The notes: generated by a model not told the origin, from the letters alone. Counted from the first letter of the stretch, positions 21,138-32,623 are shown. The stretch is DNA of 64,000 nt from Rhizobium mesoamericanum STM3625 (GCF_000312665.1 NZ_HF536772.1:2603573-2667572), one strand, 5' to 3'. Numbers and translations are program-made.

Positions 21138-22585
21138 CAGCAACGATCCTCGTCGCGGATGATGATGCGGCAATTCGTACCGTGCTTAATCAGGCTCTGA
21201 GCCGCGCCGGCTATGATGTGCGAATTACCTCCAACGCGGCCACGCTCTGGCGTTGGGTGTCGGCAGGCGAAGGCGATCTTGTTGTAACCGATGTCGTGAT
21301 GCCGGATGAAAATGCGTTCGACCTGCTGCCGCGGATCAAGAAGGCGCGCCCGGATCTTCCCGTCCTCGTGATGAGCGCCCAGAACACCTTCATGACGGCG
21401 ATCAAGGCCTCCGAGAAGGGTGCTTACGACTACCTGCCGAAGCCGTTCGACCTGACGGAATTGATCGGCATCATCGGCCGCGCGCTTGCCGAGCCGAAGC
21501 GCAGGCCGGCCAAGCTGGACGAGGACATGCAGGACGGAATGCCGCTCGTCGGCCGTTCGGCAGCGATGCAGGAAATCTATCGCGTCCTTGCGCGCCTGAT
21601 GCAGACAGATCTGACGCTGATGATTACCGGTGAATCTGGAACCGGCAAGGAACTCGTAGCGCGCGCTTTGCACGACTACGGCAAGCGCCGCAACGGACCG
21701 TTCGTTGCCATCAACATGGCGGCAATCCCGCGCGACCTGATTGAATCCGAGCTGTTTGGCCACGAGAAGGGCGCCTTCACCGGGGCGCAGACACGTTCCA
21801 CCGGTCGCTTCGAGCAGGCCGAAGGCGGCACCCTCTTCCTTGACGAAATCGGGGATATGCCGATGGACGCTCAGACGCGCCTCCTGCGTGTGCTGCAGCA
21901 GGGCGAATACACCACAGTCGGCGGTCGCACACCGATCCGCACCGACGTTCGCATCGTCGCCGCGACCAACAAGGACCTGAAGCAGGCGATCAATCAGGGG
22001 CTTTTCCGCGAGGATCTGTACTACCGCCTGAATGTCGTGCCGTTGCGTTTGCCGCCGCTGCGTGACCGCGCGGAGGATATCCCGGATTTGGTGCGCCACT
22101 TCGTTCAGCAGGCGGAAAAGGAGGGGCTCGGTTCCAAGCGCTTCGATCAGGAGGCGCTCGATCTGATGAAAGCCTACGCTTGGCCCGGGAACGTGCGTGA
22201 GCTGGAGAACCTCATTCGCCGTCTGATGGCACTTTATCCACAGGATGTGATCACCCGGGAAATCATCGAGGCCGAGCTCCGGTCCGATGTGCCGGACAGC
22301 CCTATCGACAAGGGTCCGATCCGTTCTGGCAATATGACAATCGCCCAGGCTGTCGAGGAAAACATGCGCACATACTTCGCCGGTTTCGGCGAAGCCCTGC
22401 CGCCACCAGGGCTTTATGATCGTGTGCTGACGGAAATGGAGTATCCGTTGATTCTCGCGGCGCTGACGGCAACACGAGGCAATCAGATCAAGGCGGCCGA
22501 CCTCCTGGGGCTGAACCGTAATACTCTGCGCAAGAAGATCAGAGAGCTTGGCGTATCGGTGTATAGAAGCTCCCGTACTGCTTGA
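21134..22585 (+). CDS. ntrC: Nitrogen regulation response regulator NtrC
   Basis: 483 residues from ATG 21134, which overlaps the ntrB stop. The receiver domain has phospho-acceptor Asp53 ([10 protein letters not shown]). The AAA+ domain carries Walker [12 protein letters not shown], the sigma-54 contact loop EKGAFTGAQ, Walker [14 protein letters not shown] and the arginine-finger region [20 protein letters not shown]. The C-terminal Fis-type helix-turn-helix is [20 protein letters not shown]. It activates sigma-54 promoters of nitrogen assimilation genes. The intact GAFTGA contrasts with NtrX downstream. Confidence 0.96.
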   Translation: MTATILVADDDAAIRTVLNQALSRAGYDVRITSNAATLWRWVSAGEGDLVVTDVVMPDENAFDLLPRIKKARPDLPVLVMSAQNTFMTAIKASEKGAYDYLPKPFDLTELIGIIGRALAEPKRRPAKLDEDMQDGMPLVGRSAAMQEIYRVLARLMQTDLTLMITGESGTGKELVARALHDYGKRRNGPFVAINMAAIPRDLIESELFGHEKGAFTGAQTRSTGRFEQAEGGTLFLDEIGDMPMDAQTRLLRVLQQGEYTTVGGRTPIRTDVRIVAATNKDLKQAINQGLFREDLYYRLNVVPLRLPPLRDRAEDIPDLVRHFVQQAEKEGLGSKRFDQEALDLMKAYAWPGNVRELENLIRRLMALYPQDVITREIIEAELRSDVPDSPIDKGPIRSGNMTIAQAVEENMRTYFAGFGEALPPPGLYDRVLTEMEYPLILAALTATRGNQIKAADLLGLNRNTLRKKIRELGVSVYRSSRTA

Positions 22586-22775
22586 CAACGTGACAGGCGA
22601 CGTTGCATTTTCGCCACAATGCGTTGCTTAGAAGTCACGCATGGGCTCGGGTTTTCGCAGCTGCCTAAGAGGGTAACGACACTTGTCGTTGCATCGTGGA
22701 GGCAGGTTGGCGGCTCCCGCGCCTGTCTGCGGGGAGTGGCGGAAGCGAGTGTCTGCCGCCAGGAGAATTAAGCGA

Positions 22776-25046
22776 ATGGAACAGGATGCAATGCCGCCTG
22801 CGGCGGAAGGCGAAGCTGTCACGGCCGTGACCGATCGCCGTGCCCTGTTTGCGCTACCGGGCTTGATCCTTGCCGGGGGTGCGCTTCTCTGCGCCACGCT
22901 GACACTCTTCGTGTTGCTGGGTCTGACGCCGATTGCGCCGACCTACCATGTCGTCGTCACCTCGGTCGTCGTGAACTCCTTCTTCGTGCTCGGCTTGATG
23001 GCCCTCATCGCACGTGAGGTATCCCGGCTGTTAAAGGCACGCAAACGCGGGCGCGCCGCCGCGCGCCTTCATATCCGTATCGTCGTGCTTTTCTCGATCG
23101 TCGCGATCACGCCGGCGATCCTTGTCGCAATTTTCGCCAGTATAACGCTGAACGCCGGCCTCGACCGGTGGTTTGCCCTTCGTACGCAGTCGATCATCAG
23201 TTCCTCGCGCAACATCGGGCAGGCCTACATGATGGAGAATGCGAGCTACCTGCAGGGCCAGACTGTGTCGATGGCAAACGACCTCGAACGCAACAGGGCG
23301 CTGTTCAATCTTGATCGCACGGGCTTTTCCGATTTGATGACCCGACAGGCGCGAGGTCGCGGGCTTTTGGGTGCCTTCCTCGTCAAACCTGACGGTTCGG
23401 TGATTACCCAGGCGGATATCAAGACCGAGAAGCCGTTGCCGGCAATTCCTCAGGATGCGTTGGATAAGGCCGCGGCCGGCCAGCCAACCTTGATCCCGCC
23501 AGGTGTAACCAATTTGGTTGGCGCCATCATCAAGCTCGATGCGATTGATGGAGCGTTCCTCTATACGGTCCGCGCGGTCGACCCCAAGGTTATGGGCGCG
23601 ATGCGCCTCATGGAGGAGAACGCGACCGAATACAAATCCATGGAGGCAGGGCGCTTCTCGCTGCAGATCGCCTTCGCGGTTCTTTATATCGGCTTTGCCC
23701 TGATCGTTCTTCTGGCTGCCATCTGGACCGCCATTGCCGTGGCCGACCGGATCGTGCGTCCGATCCGCTTGCTAATTACGGCCGCTGACAGCGTGGCCTC
23801 TGGCAATATGGATATCGTCGTGCCCGTCCATGCCGTGGACGGCGACGTTGCCAACCTCTCGCGCACCTTCAACAAGATGATCTCGGAAATTCGCACACAG
23901 CGCGACGAGATTCTCGAGGCCAAGGACGAGGTGGACGACCGCCGTCGTTTCATCGAAGCGGTTCTGTCAGGCGTAACCGCGTCGGTCATCGGCGTCGAGC
24001 ACGACCGCAGGATCACCATCGTCAACAGTTCAGCTGAAGTGCTGATGGCGTTGCCGGCGTCCGACATGCTCGGCAAGCAGCTCTCCGAGATCGCGCCCGA
24101 AGTCGATCAGGTCTTGACGGAAGCCGCTTCCCGTTATCGGGGTGATTTCCGCAAGCAGATTGCCCTTGTGCGAGCCGGCACCGTGCGAACTCTGAGTGTC
24201 CAGGTGACGCGCGAGGAAGTGCGCGACATGAGCGAATCCTATGTCATCACGCTCGATGACATCACCGATCTCGTCATTGCGCAGCGCTCGACCGCGTGGG
24301 GCGACGTCGCCCGTCGCATCGCTCACGAGATCAAGAATCCGCTGACACCGATCCAGCTGTCGGCGGAGCGGATTCAGCGTCGTTACGGCAAGCAGATCGA
24401 CCAGAACGACCGCAGCGTTTTTGACCAGTGCACGGAAACGATCATCCGTCAGGTTGGCGACATTGGCCGCATGGTAGACGAATTCTCCTCCTTCGCCCGA
24501 ATGCCGAAGCCGATCAAGGAACCGAGCGACCTGCGCACGATTCTGCACGATGCGGTATTCCTGCGCGAGATGGGCAACAGCCACATCACCTTCCTGCAGG
24601 AGCTCGGCGACCAACCGCTGGAGGGACAGTTTGATAGCCGTATGCTCGGTCAGGCATTTGGCAATTTGATCAAGAATGCCGTGGAGGCCATCGAAGCGGT
24701 GCCGACTGGCGAGCGCGACGAGCGCAAGATCCTGGTTCGCGCTTCGCTCGACCCGGTGCGCGATCGCTTCACCGTGGACGTGGTCGACAACGGTCGTGGT
24801 CTGCCTGTGGAGAACCGCCACAGCATTCTGGAACCCTACATGACGATGCGTGAGAAGGGCACCGGCCTCGGTCTGGCGATCGTCAAGAAGATTATTGAGG
24901 AACACGGCGGGCAGCTCGAACTACATGATGCGCCCGCCGATTTTGACCAGGGAAGAGGGGCCATGATCCGCGTGCATCTGCCACGTCTGGAAACCGTGCC
25001 TTCTGCTCCGGCTACAAGTGACAAGGAAAGTGTTTATGGCCTCTGA
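22776..25046 (+). CDS. ntrY: Membrane sensor histidine kinase NtrY
   Basis: 756 residues from ATG 22776, which has AGGAGAA nine bases upstream; the frame is open further upstream without family similarity. Three or four membrane helices (about 25-45, 53-75, 95-117, and about 300-320) flank a periplasmic region. They are followed by HAMP (ADRIVRPIRLLITAADSVAS), a PAS domain, and the kinase core with His517 in [13 protein letters not shown]. The ATPase boxes are LIKNAVEAIEA, VDNGRGLP and KGTGLGLAIVKKII. NtrY partners NtrX in nitrogen and redox responses. Its end overlaps ntrX by 11 bases. Confidence 0.94.
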   Translation: MEQDAMPPAAEGEAVTAVTDRRALFALPGLILAGGALLCATLTLFVLLGLTPIAPTYHVVVTSVVVNSFFVLGLMALIAREVSRLLKARKRGRAAARLHIRIVVLFSIVAITPAILVAIFASITLNAGLDRWFALRTQSIISSSRNIGQAYMMENASYLQGQTVSMANDLERNRALFNLDRTGFSDLMTRQARGRGLLGAFLVKPDGSVITQADIKTEKPLPAIPQDALDKAAAGQPTLIPPGVTNLVGAIIKLDAIDGAFLYTVRAVDPKVMGAMRLMEENATEYKSMEAGRFSLQIAFAVLYIGFALIVLLAAIWTAIAVADRIVRPIRLLITAADSVASGNMDIVVPVHAVDGDVANLSRTFNKMISEIRTQRDEILEAKDEVDDRRRFIEAVLSGVTASVIGVEHDRRITIVNSSAEVLMALPASDMLGKQLSEIAPEVDQVLTEAASRYRGDFRKQIALVRAGTVRTLSVQVTREEVRDMSESYVITLDDITDLVIAQRSTAWGDVARRIAHEIKNPLTPIQLSAERIQRRYGKQIDQNDRSVFDQCTETIIRQVGDIGRMVDEFSSFARMPKPIKEPSDLRTILHDAVFLREMGNSHITFLQELGDQPLEGQFDSRMLGQAFGNLIKNAVEAIEAVPTGERDERKILVRASLDPVRDRFTVDVVDNGRGLPVENRHSILEPYMTMREKGTGLGLAIVKKIIEEHGGQLELHDAPADFDQGRGAMIRVHLPRLETVPSAPATSDKESVYGL

Positions 25047-26400
25047 TATTCTGGTCGTCGACGACGAGCACGACATCCGCGAGATCGTCTCCGGTATCCT
25101 GTCTGACGAAGGACATGAGACCCGCACGGCGCATGACAGCGACAGCGCTCTGGCTGCGATCTCCGATCGGGCCCCGCGGCTGATTTTTCTCGACATCTGG
25201 ATGCAGGGAAGCAAGCTCGACGGTCTGTCATTGCTCGACGAGATCAAGACACGCCATCCGGATATTCCCGTCGTCATGATCTCAGGTCACGGTAACATCG
25301 AGACAGCCGTTTCCGCGATCAAGCGGGGCGCGTTCGACTTCATCGAGAAGCCGTTCAAGGCTGACCGTCTGATCCTGATCGCCGAACGCGCGCTTGAAAA
25401 TTCGAAGTTGAAGCGCGAAGTCTCCGAGCTCAAGCGCAAGGCTGGCGACCCGGTCGAACTCATCGGGACCTCCGTTGCCGTCTCGCAGTTGCGTCAGACG
25501 ATCGAAAAGGTCTCGCCGACAAACAGCCGCATCATGATTCTCGGTTCATCGGGTTCCGGCAAGGAACTAGTCGCCCGTATGATCCATAAGAAATCGACGC
25601 GTGCGAACGGACCGTTCGTTGCGCTGAACGCCGCCAACATCACACCGGACCGCATGGAAATTGCACTCTTCGGTACGGAAGGCTCTCCCGGCCAGGCCCG
25701 CAAGATCGGCGCGCTGGAAGAGGCTCACCGAGGCATCCTCTACCTCGACGAAGTCGGCGAGATGCCCCGCGAGACGCAAAACAAGATACTGCGCGTTCTC
25801 GTCGATCAGCAGTTTGAGCGGGTCGGTGGCTCCAAGCGGGTCAAGGTCGATGTCCGCATTATCTCGTCGACGGCTTACAATCTCGAGAACCGCATCGCCG
25901 AGGGATGGTTCCGCGAAGATCTCTACCATCGCCTTGCCGTCGTGCCGGTGCGCGTGCCGGCGCTCGCAGAGCGCCGCGAGGATATCCCGTTCCTCGTCGA
26001 TCAGTTGATGCGGCAGATTTCCGAGCAGGCCGGCATTCGTCCGCGCCGCATCGGTGACGACGCGATGGCCGTACTTCAGGCACATGATTGGCCGGGCAAC
26101 ATCCGCCAACTGCGTAACAACATCGAGCGGCTGATGATCCTTGCTCGCTCCGATGGTCCGGATGCGCCGATCACCGCTGAAATGCTGCCGACCGATCTCG
26201 GCGACATGCTGCCGAAAGTTTCGGCCAAGAACGACTATCACATCATGACGTTGCCGCTTCGCGAAGCTCGCGAGATGTTCGAGAAGGACTACCTGATCGC
26301 GCAGATCAATCGGTTCGGCGGCAATATCTCGCGCACGGCAGAGTTCGTCGGCATGGAGCGTTCGGCGCTGCACCGCAAGCTGAAGTCGCTCGGTGTTTGA
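25036..26400 (+). CDS. ntrX: Response regulator NtrX
   Basis: 454 residues from ATG 25036, with AAGGAAAG upstream. The receiver domain carries Asp53 (LIFLDIWMQG). The AAA+ domain has Walker A GSSGSGKELVARMI and Walker B GILYLDEVGEMP. Where NtrC has GAFTGA, NtrX has FGTEGSPGQARKIGALEEAH, so the sigma-54 contact loop is missing, as is known for NtrX; it should act as a repressor or a sigma-54-independent regulator. The C-terminal Fis-type HTH is GGNISRTAEFVGMERSALHR. Confidence 0.94.
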   Translation: MASDILVVDDEHDIREIVSGILSDEGHETRTAHDSDSALAAISDRAPRLIFLDIWMQGSKLDGLSLLDEIKTRHPDIPVVMISGHGNIETAVSAIKRGAFDFIEKPFKADRLILIAERALENSKLKREVSELKRKAGDPVELIGTSVAVSQLRQTIEKVSPTNSRIMILGSSGSGKELVARMIHKKSTRANGPFVALNAANITPDRMEIALFGTEGSPGQARKIGALEEAHRGILYLDEVGEMPRETQNKILRVLVDQQFERVGGSKRVKVDVRIISSTAYNLENRIAEGWFREDLYHRLAVVPVRVPALAERREDIPFLVDQLMRQISEQAGIRPRRIGDDAMAVLQAHDWPGNIRQLRNNIERLMILARSDGPDAPITAEMLPTDLGDMLPKVSAKNDYHIMTLPLREAREMFEKDYLIAQINRFGGNISRTAEFVGMERSALHRKLKSLGV

Positions 26401-26463
26401 TATCAGGGCGGCGCTGCTGCGCCGTCACTCATTCCCCTGCCCATATCCTTACGCAGGTTCTCG

Positions 26464-27327
26464 ATGCCCAGAATAGCCTATGTGAACGGCCGCTATGTCA
26501 CGCATTCGAACGCAATGGTCCATATCGAGGACCGGGGCTATCAGTTCGCAGATGGCGTCTACGAAGTCTGTGAAATCAGGCATGGCTTTATCGTCGACCT
26601 CACGCGCCACCTGAACAGGCTGGATCGGTCCCTTGGCGAGTTGCGCATCGCCTGGCCGATGAGCCGCAATGCGTTGACCCGCGTTATTCGCGAAACGGTG
26701 CGACGCAATCGGGTGCGCAACGGTCTCTTTTACCTGCAGATCACGCGTGGTGTGGCGCGGCGCGATCATGTGTTTCCGGTGGAAGGAACCCCGCCTTCGC
26801 TGGTGATTACGGCCAAGAGCACCGACCCGTCGATCATCGCCCGGAAGAATGCGACAGGCATCAAGGCGATCACTGTTCTCGACAATCGCTGGGACCGGGT
26901 CGACATCAAGTCCGTCGGTCTGTTGCCGAACGCAATGGCGCGCCAGCAGGCGAAAGAGGCAGGGGCGCAGGAGGCGATCTATGTCGACGCCGATGGCATG
27001 GTGAAGGAGGGCGCCGCCACGAATGTCTGGATCGTTGATCGCGATGGCACGCTTGTTACACGTCCTGCCGAACATGGGATCTTGCGCGGTATCACGCGCA
27101 CGACCTTGATCGACGTCGGGGCCAAGCTGGGGTTGAAGATCGAGGAGCGAAAATTCTCGGTCGAAGAGATGCTCGCTTCGCGGGAAGTCTTTGTTACGGC
27201 TGCTACCAGCATCTGCTTTCCGGTTGTCTCCATTGATGGTCAGCCGATCGCAAACGGCCATCCCGGCAGCGTCTCCCAGAAAATTAGGGAGGCCTTTTTC
27301 GACGTTGCGGAAAAGATTGCGATTTGA
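26464..27327 (+). CDS. dat: Class IV aminotransferase (D-amino acid aminotransferase type)
   Basis: 287 residues, PLP fold type IV. Lys149 (DIKSVGLLPNAMARQQAKEA) is the expected Schiff-base lysine. IEDRGYQFADGVYEVCEI, LQITRGVARRDHVFP, the cofactor loop VKEGAATNVWIV and GILRGITRTTL are family blocks. The sequence fits D-alanine aminotransferases better than branched-chain ones, so D-amino acid and 2-oxo acid interconversion is likely, though substrate range cannot be proven. It lies 63 bases after ntrX in the same direction, an arrangement common in rhizobia. Confidence 0.87.
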   Translation: MPRIAYVNGRYVTHSNAMVHIEDRGYQFADGVYEVCEIRHGFIVDLTRHLNRLDRSLGELRIAWPMSRNALTRVIRETVRRNRVRNGLFYLQITRGVARRDHVFPVEGTPPSLVITAKSTDPSIIARKNATGIKAITVLDNRWDRVDIKSVGLLPNAMARQQAKEAGAQEAIYVDADGMVKEGAATNVWIVDRDGTLVTRPAEHGILRGITRTTLIDVGAKLGLKIEERKFSVEEMLASREVFVTAATSICFPVVSIDGQPIANGHPGSVSQKIREAFFDVAEKIAI

Positions 27328-27437
27328 TACCAAGACTTTCTGGGCAGATGGGATGAGGGTTGTCAGCTGCCTGCAGGCGAGGTTGATTAGTATTTCACCG
27401 GCGGAATCAAGCCGGCAATAAAGAAAGAAGCGGCGCG

Positions 27438-27680
27438 ATGGCGGAACGTTCTCAGAATCTGCAGGACTTATTTCTCAATACTGTTCGCAAGCAAAAGATT
27501 TCACTAACAATTTTCTTGATTAATGGCGTTAAGCTGACTGGGGTTGTCACCTCGTTCGACAATTTTTGCGTTCTGCTTCGCCGTGACGGCCATTCGCAAC
27601 TCGTGTATAAACACGCAATCTCGACCATCATGCCCGGCCAGCCGATGCAGATGTTCGAAAGCGAAGAAGCTGCTTCCTAA
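27438..27680 (+). CDS. hfq: RNA chaperone Hfq
   Basis: 80 residues. The Sm1 motif ([35 protein letters not shown]) and Sm2 motif ([13 protein letters not shown]) are complete. Hfq hexamers pair small RNAs with mRNAs; in rhizobia it affects nitrogen fixation genes and stress responses. The C-terminal tail is short, as in other alphaproteobacteria. The ribosome site AAGAAAGAAG precedes ATG 27438. hflX follows 77 bases downstream, the usual hfq-hflX pairing. Confidence 0.97.
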
Positions 27681-27757
27681 CAGGACCTGCAATTATCTCG
27701 ACACGCGATACCAAGAACGATTCGATTATTCCGGAGTCCGCCAAGCACCGGGATGAT

Positions 27758-29092
27758 ATGCGCGCGACTGTTGTCGTGCCAGTGCTCAAGCAGGCGCGCG
27801 CTGGGCGCGGCGGGGCCGATGGGGTGCCGGTTGTAACTCGTACCCCTGAGAGCCGCCTGGAAGAGGCGACCGGTCTTGCTCAGGCGATCGATCTCGATGT
27901 GGTGAACGGCGCCATCGTTACCGTCAACGATCCGCGACCCGCGACGCTTATGGGCACCGGCAAGATCGAAGAGATCAAGGCGACCTTGGATGCGAACGAT
28001 TCCGGCCTCGTCATCGTCGACCATCCCCTGACGCCGGTGCAGCAGCGCAATCTCGAGAAGGAATGGAACGCCAAGGTCATCGACCGAACCGGCCTCATCC
28101 TCGAGATTTTTGGCCGCCGCGCTTCCACCAAGGAAGGCACGCTGCAGGTCGATCTCGCGCATCTGAACTATCAGAAGGGCCGACTGGTTCGCAGCTGGAC
28201 CCACCTCGAGCGCCAGCGCGGCGGTGGTGGCTTCATGGGCGGTCCTGGCGAAACCCAGATCGAAGCCGACCGTCGCTTGCTGCAGGATCGCATCGTCAAG
28301 CTCGAGCGTGAGCTGGAGCAGGTTGTGCGCACCCGCCAGCTGCATCGCGCCAAGCGCAAGAAGGTGCCGCATCCGATCGTGGCGCTCGTCGGTTATACCA
28401 ACGCCGGCAAGTCGACGCTATTCAACCGGATCACCGGGGCAGGCGTGCTGGCCGAAGACATGCTTTTTGCGACGCTTGATCCGACCTTGCGCCGGATGAA
28501 GCTACCGCATGGCCGCACCGTGATTCTCTCCGACACAGTTGGGTTCATTTCAGACCTACCGACCCATCTCGTCGCTGCTTTCCGCGCCACGTTGGAAGAG
28601 GTGCTCGAAGCCGATCTCATCCTCCATGTCCGCGACATGTCCGATGTCGACAATCAGGCACAGAGCGCGGACGTACTGCGCATCTTGAAGGACCTCGGCA
28701 TCGACGAGGAAGAGGGCGACAAGCGGATCATTGAAGTCTGGAACAAGATCGATCGCCTTGAGCCGGAAGCTCACGATGCTATCGTTCAGAAGGCAAGCGG
28801 TGCCGAGAATGTCGTTGCCCTGTCCGCAATCAGCGGTGAAGGTATCGATACGCTTATGGGCGAGATCAGCCGCAGGCTTTCCGGCGTGTTGACCGAAGCG
28901 ACTGTACGCTTGCCGGTCGATAAGTTGGCGCTGCTGCCCTGGCTCTACGATCATGCGATTGTCAACGGCCGCGAAGACAACGAGGACGGTTCGATCACCT
29001 TGGATGTGCGCCTTTCGGAAACCGAGGCGGTCGAACTAGAACGCCGCTTGGGCAACGGGCCGAAAGCCGCAAGAGAGGACTGGGAGCGCTAG
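27758..29092 (+). CDS. hflX: Ribosome-associated GTPase HflX
   Basis: 444 residues from ATG 27758. The N-terminal HflX domain includes GTGKIEEIKATLDAN, WNAKVIDRTGLILEIFGRRA and GGFMGGPGETQIEADRRLLQ. The GTPase domain shows G1 GYTNAGKSTLFN, G3 DTVGFISDLP and G4 VWNKID. HflX splits stalled or stressed ribosomes. The frame stays open upstream to the end of hfq and encodes a plausible extension (STRDTKNDSIIPESAKHRDD) that lacks ATG, GTG or TTG, so the true start may lie earlier at a rare codon. Confidence 0.93.
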   Translation: MRATVVVPVLKQARAGRGGADGVPVVTRTPESRLEEATGLAQAIDLDVVNGAIVTVNDPRPATLMGTGKIEEIKATLDANDSGLVIVDHPLTPVQQRNLEKEWNAKVIDRTGLILEIFGRRASTKEGTLQVDLAHLNYQKGRLVRSWTHLERQRGGGGFMGGPGETQIEADRRLLQDRIVKLERELEQVVRTRQLHRAKRKKVPHPIVALVGYTNAGKSTLFNRITGAGVLAEDMLFATLDPTLRRMKLPHGRTVILSDTVGFISDLPTHLVAAFRATLEEVLEADLILHVRDMSDVDNQAQSADVLRILKDLGIDEEEGDKRIIEVWNKIDRLEPEAHDAIVQKASGAENVVALSAISGEGIDTLMGEISRRLSGVLTEATVRLPVDKLALLPWLYDHAIVNGREDNEDGSITLDVRLSETEAVELERRLGNGPKAAREDWER

Positions 29093-29179
29093 TCCCGTTG
29101 CCGAGATCTCCTCGTCGCCGGTCGATGCTGAGGGGTCTGTGCTTACACCCTTAATTGTGTAAGGCGGGGTCATGTCGGC

Positions 29180-30013
29180 TCAGCCAAGTTGCCGCTCGAT
29201 CGCCTTTGCGGCTTGCCAGATTTCCTCCATCCGTTCCAGGCTTGCTGCCTCCAGCGTCTCACCTTCTGCATCAAGAACTGTCTCGATATGACTGAAACGG
29301 CGTCGAAACTTCGTATTTGTTCCGCGAAGAGACTGCTCTGGATCGGCCTTCACGTGTCTGCCGATGTTGACGATTGCAAAGATCAGGTCGCCGAGCTCAT
29401 CGCTGACTTTCGTCCGATCTCCTTCGGCGAGCGCGACGCGCAGTTCGCCGATTTCCTCTTCGATCTTGTCGAGGATCGGTTCGGGAGCGGACCAGTCGAA
29501 GCCCACCTTTGCAGCGCGTTCCTGCAGCTTGAGGGCTTCAGTCAGGGCAGGAAAACTCCGCTGTACCGAACCCAGGAAGCCGGCCTTGAAATCCTCGCTG
29601 ATACCGCGCTTAGCACGCCGCTCGGCGCGTTGGCGCTTTTCGGCCTGCTTGATGTCTTCCCACTGCTTCTTCACGGCATCCGGCGTATCGGCATCAGAGC
29701 GGGCGAAGACATGCGGGTGCCGCCGTATCATCTTGCCGGTGATTGCCTCGACGACATCACCAAAGGAGAATTCTCCGGCTTCCTCGGCCATTCGCGCATG
29801 GAACACCACCTGCAGCAGCAGGTCGCCCAATTCGTCGCAGAGGTCGTCCATGTCGTTGCGTTCGATGGCATCGGAGACTTCGTAGGCCTCCTCGATCGTA
29901 TATGGCTTGATCGTCTCGAAGGTCTGAACGATGTCCCAGGGGCAGCCGGTTTCGGGATTACGCAGCGCGGCCATGATCTCGATAAGGCGCGAAATGTCTT
30001 TAGAGGCTTCCAT
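29180..30013 (-). CDS. mazG: Nucleoside triphosphate pyrophosphohydrolase MazG
   Basis: 277 residues from ATG 30013; GTG 30019 is two codons earlier. Two MazG domains are visible: N-terminal GCPWDIVQTFETIKPYTIEE with EEAYEVSDAIE and DELGDLLLQVVFHARMAEE, and C-terminal EEEIGELRVALAEG with DELGDLIFAIVNIGRH. The EExxE and ExxD metal-binding patterns are in both. The enzyme hydrolyses NTPs to NMPs and pyrophosphate, cleaning nucleotide pools. It starts 6 bases after the deaminase stop, in the same operon. Confidence 0.93.
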   Translation of the reverse strand: MEASKDISRLIEIMAALRNPETGCPWDIVQTFETIKPYTIEEAYEVSDAIERNDMDDLCDELGDLLLQVVFHARMAEEAGEFSFGDVVEAITGKMIRRHPHVFARSDADTPDAVKKQWEDIKQAEKRQRAERRAKRGISEDFKAGFLGSVQRSFPALTEALKLQERAAKVGFDWSAPEPILDKIEEEIGELRVALAEGDRTKVSDELGDLIFAIVNIGRHVKADPEQSLRGTNTKFRRRFSHIETVLDAEGETLEAASLERMEEIWQAAKAIERQLG

Positions 30014-30019
30014 GATCAC

Positions 30020-30607
30020 TCAGTTCAGTGGAATATCGTTGTTGCTCTTCGATGCCTGATAGCTGTCCGAGAGCGCGTCGTAGCGCGCCTTGATGCGCGC
30101 GGTCTGCGACTTCAGCCCGGCTTTTTGATGATCGTCTTCGCTTTCCACCAGATCGGCGATGGCAAAGCTGTTCCAGAACGCGTTGCGGCGCCGGTAGCCA
30201 CCCGGTTCCAGGCCGAAGACTTCCTTCAGGATCTTCAGGTCGTGCGGAATGGCGAAGGCATCGCGCGAATCTTCGTGACTGAAGAAATAGTAGAAATTGT
30301 CGAAGCCGGCCCAGGTGATGGCCGACATGCACATGGTACAGGGTTCGTGGGTTGAGAGGAAAATTAGGTCCTTCGTTGCCGGCTTCTCGCCGAGCTCGTA
30401 GAAGCGCTTTAGCGTGTGCACCTCGCCGTGCCACAGCGGGTTCTCAAGCTCGTTGTTCGTTTCGGCAATGACGAGCGAGAGGTCGGATTTGCGCAGGATC
30501 GCGGCACCGAACACCTTGTTGCCAGCCGCAACGCCGCGCTCCGTCATCGGCAAGATGTCCTGTTCCATGACGTCCAGAAGGCGGCCAGCGATGGTCTTGT
30601 CAGACAT
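30020..30607 (-). CDS. CMP/dCMP-type nucleoside or nucleobase deaminase
   Basis: 195 residues from ATG 30607. Zinc-dependent deaminase motifs are present: HGEVHTLKRF (His ligand and catalytic Glu) and STHEPCTMCMSAITWAG (PCxxC ligands). N-terminal VAAGNKVFGAAILRKSDLSL is also typical. The C-terminal region from about 125 (YRRRNAFWNSFAIADLVESE) is not that of TadA, so tRNA adenosine deamination is unlikely; the substrate is unknown. It is co-transcribed with mazG, which suggests nucleotide-pool metabolism. Confidence 0.85.
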   Translation of the reverse strand: MSDKTIAGRLLDVMEQDILPMTERGVAAGNKVFGAAILRKSDLSLVIAETNNELENPLWHGEVHTLKRFYELGEKPATKDLIFLSTHEPCTMCMSAITWAGFDNFYYFFSHEDSRDAFAIPHDLKILKEVFGLEPGGYRRRNAFWNSFAIADLVESEDDHQKAGLKSQTARIKARYDALSDSYQASKSNNDIPLN

Positions 30608-30869
30608 GAACTTCTCCCATAAAGGCCGCACTCTAGCGCCAGTGGCAGTCAAGGAAAATGCCGATAAGGCCGGCTTGCCGTGTTTGTCACAGACTTCCGC
30701 TGCGCTGCGGCAGGTCCGGGTGTGTTCGTTGCGCCGCATCGGTGACTTTTACTCAAATCATTGGGAGACCGAGTAAAAGAATACGCGCCCGCGCGGGCTT
30801 TGGAATTTCTGTTTCTTCATTTGCCTGGGCAGAGAGTGCATATTCCGGCAACTTCGAAATGGATTGACG

Positions 30870-32306
<1,437 letters not shown>

Positions 32307-32308
32307 AA

Positions 32309-32623
32309 ATGGTAGACAAGGTTCTCACCGCCAACCGATTGACAGATGGCATCGCCGTCTGGTTGAACGCTAACGGCGAATGGGTCACCTCGCTGCAGGA
32401 AGCCCTTGTTGCCCGTCACGCCGAGGCTGTCGCGGCATTGGAAGCGATCGGCAAGCAGTCCTATGCGGACAACCAGGTCGTGGACGTCGCCGTTGTCGAG
32501 GTCCAGGAGACGAATGGTGTGCTCTGGCCGTTGCGCCTTCGCGAGCGCATTCGCGCCCAAGGCCCGACCATGGAATATGCGCCGGGCTATAAGCCCGCCG
32601 ACCCAGCATTCATCGCAGTCTGA
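32309..32623 (+). CDS. DUF2849 protein of the sulfite-reductase operon
   Basis: 104 residues, no membrane segment. VLTANRLTDGIAVWLNANGE at the N terminus and YAPGYKPADPAFIAV at the C terminus match the DUF2849 family, which I know mainly as a small gene between siroheme synthase and sulfite reductase in alphaproteobacteria. No enzymatic motif is visible. Context suggests a part in sulfite reduction or electron transfer to CysI; that is inference. It has an AAGGAG ribosome site and is followed by cysI after 8 bases. Confidence 0.85.
   Translation: MVDKVLTANRLTDGIAVWLNANGEWVTSLQEALVARHAEAVAALEAIGKQSYADNQVVDVAVVEVQETNGVLWPLRLRERIRAQGPTMEYAPGYKPADPAFIAV

Noticed and set aside
21011..22588. Minus-strand open frame of 525 residues opposite ntrC
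   Set aside because: Shadow of ntrC; no recognisable domain.
29189..30355. Plus-strand open frame of 388 residues opposite mazG and the deaminase
   Set aside because: It spans two real minus-strand genes and their junction, and has no motif.
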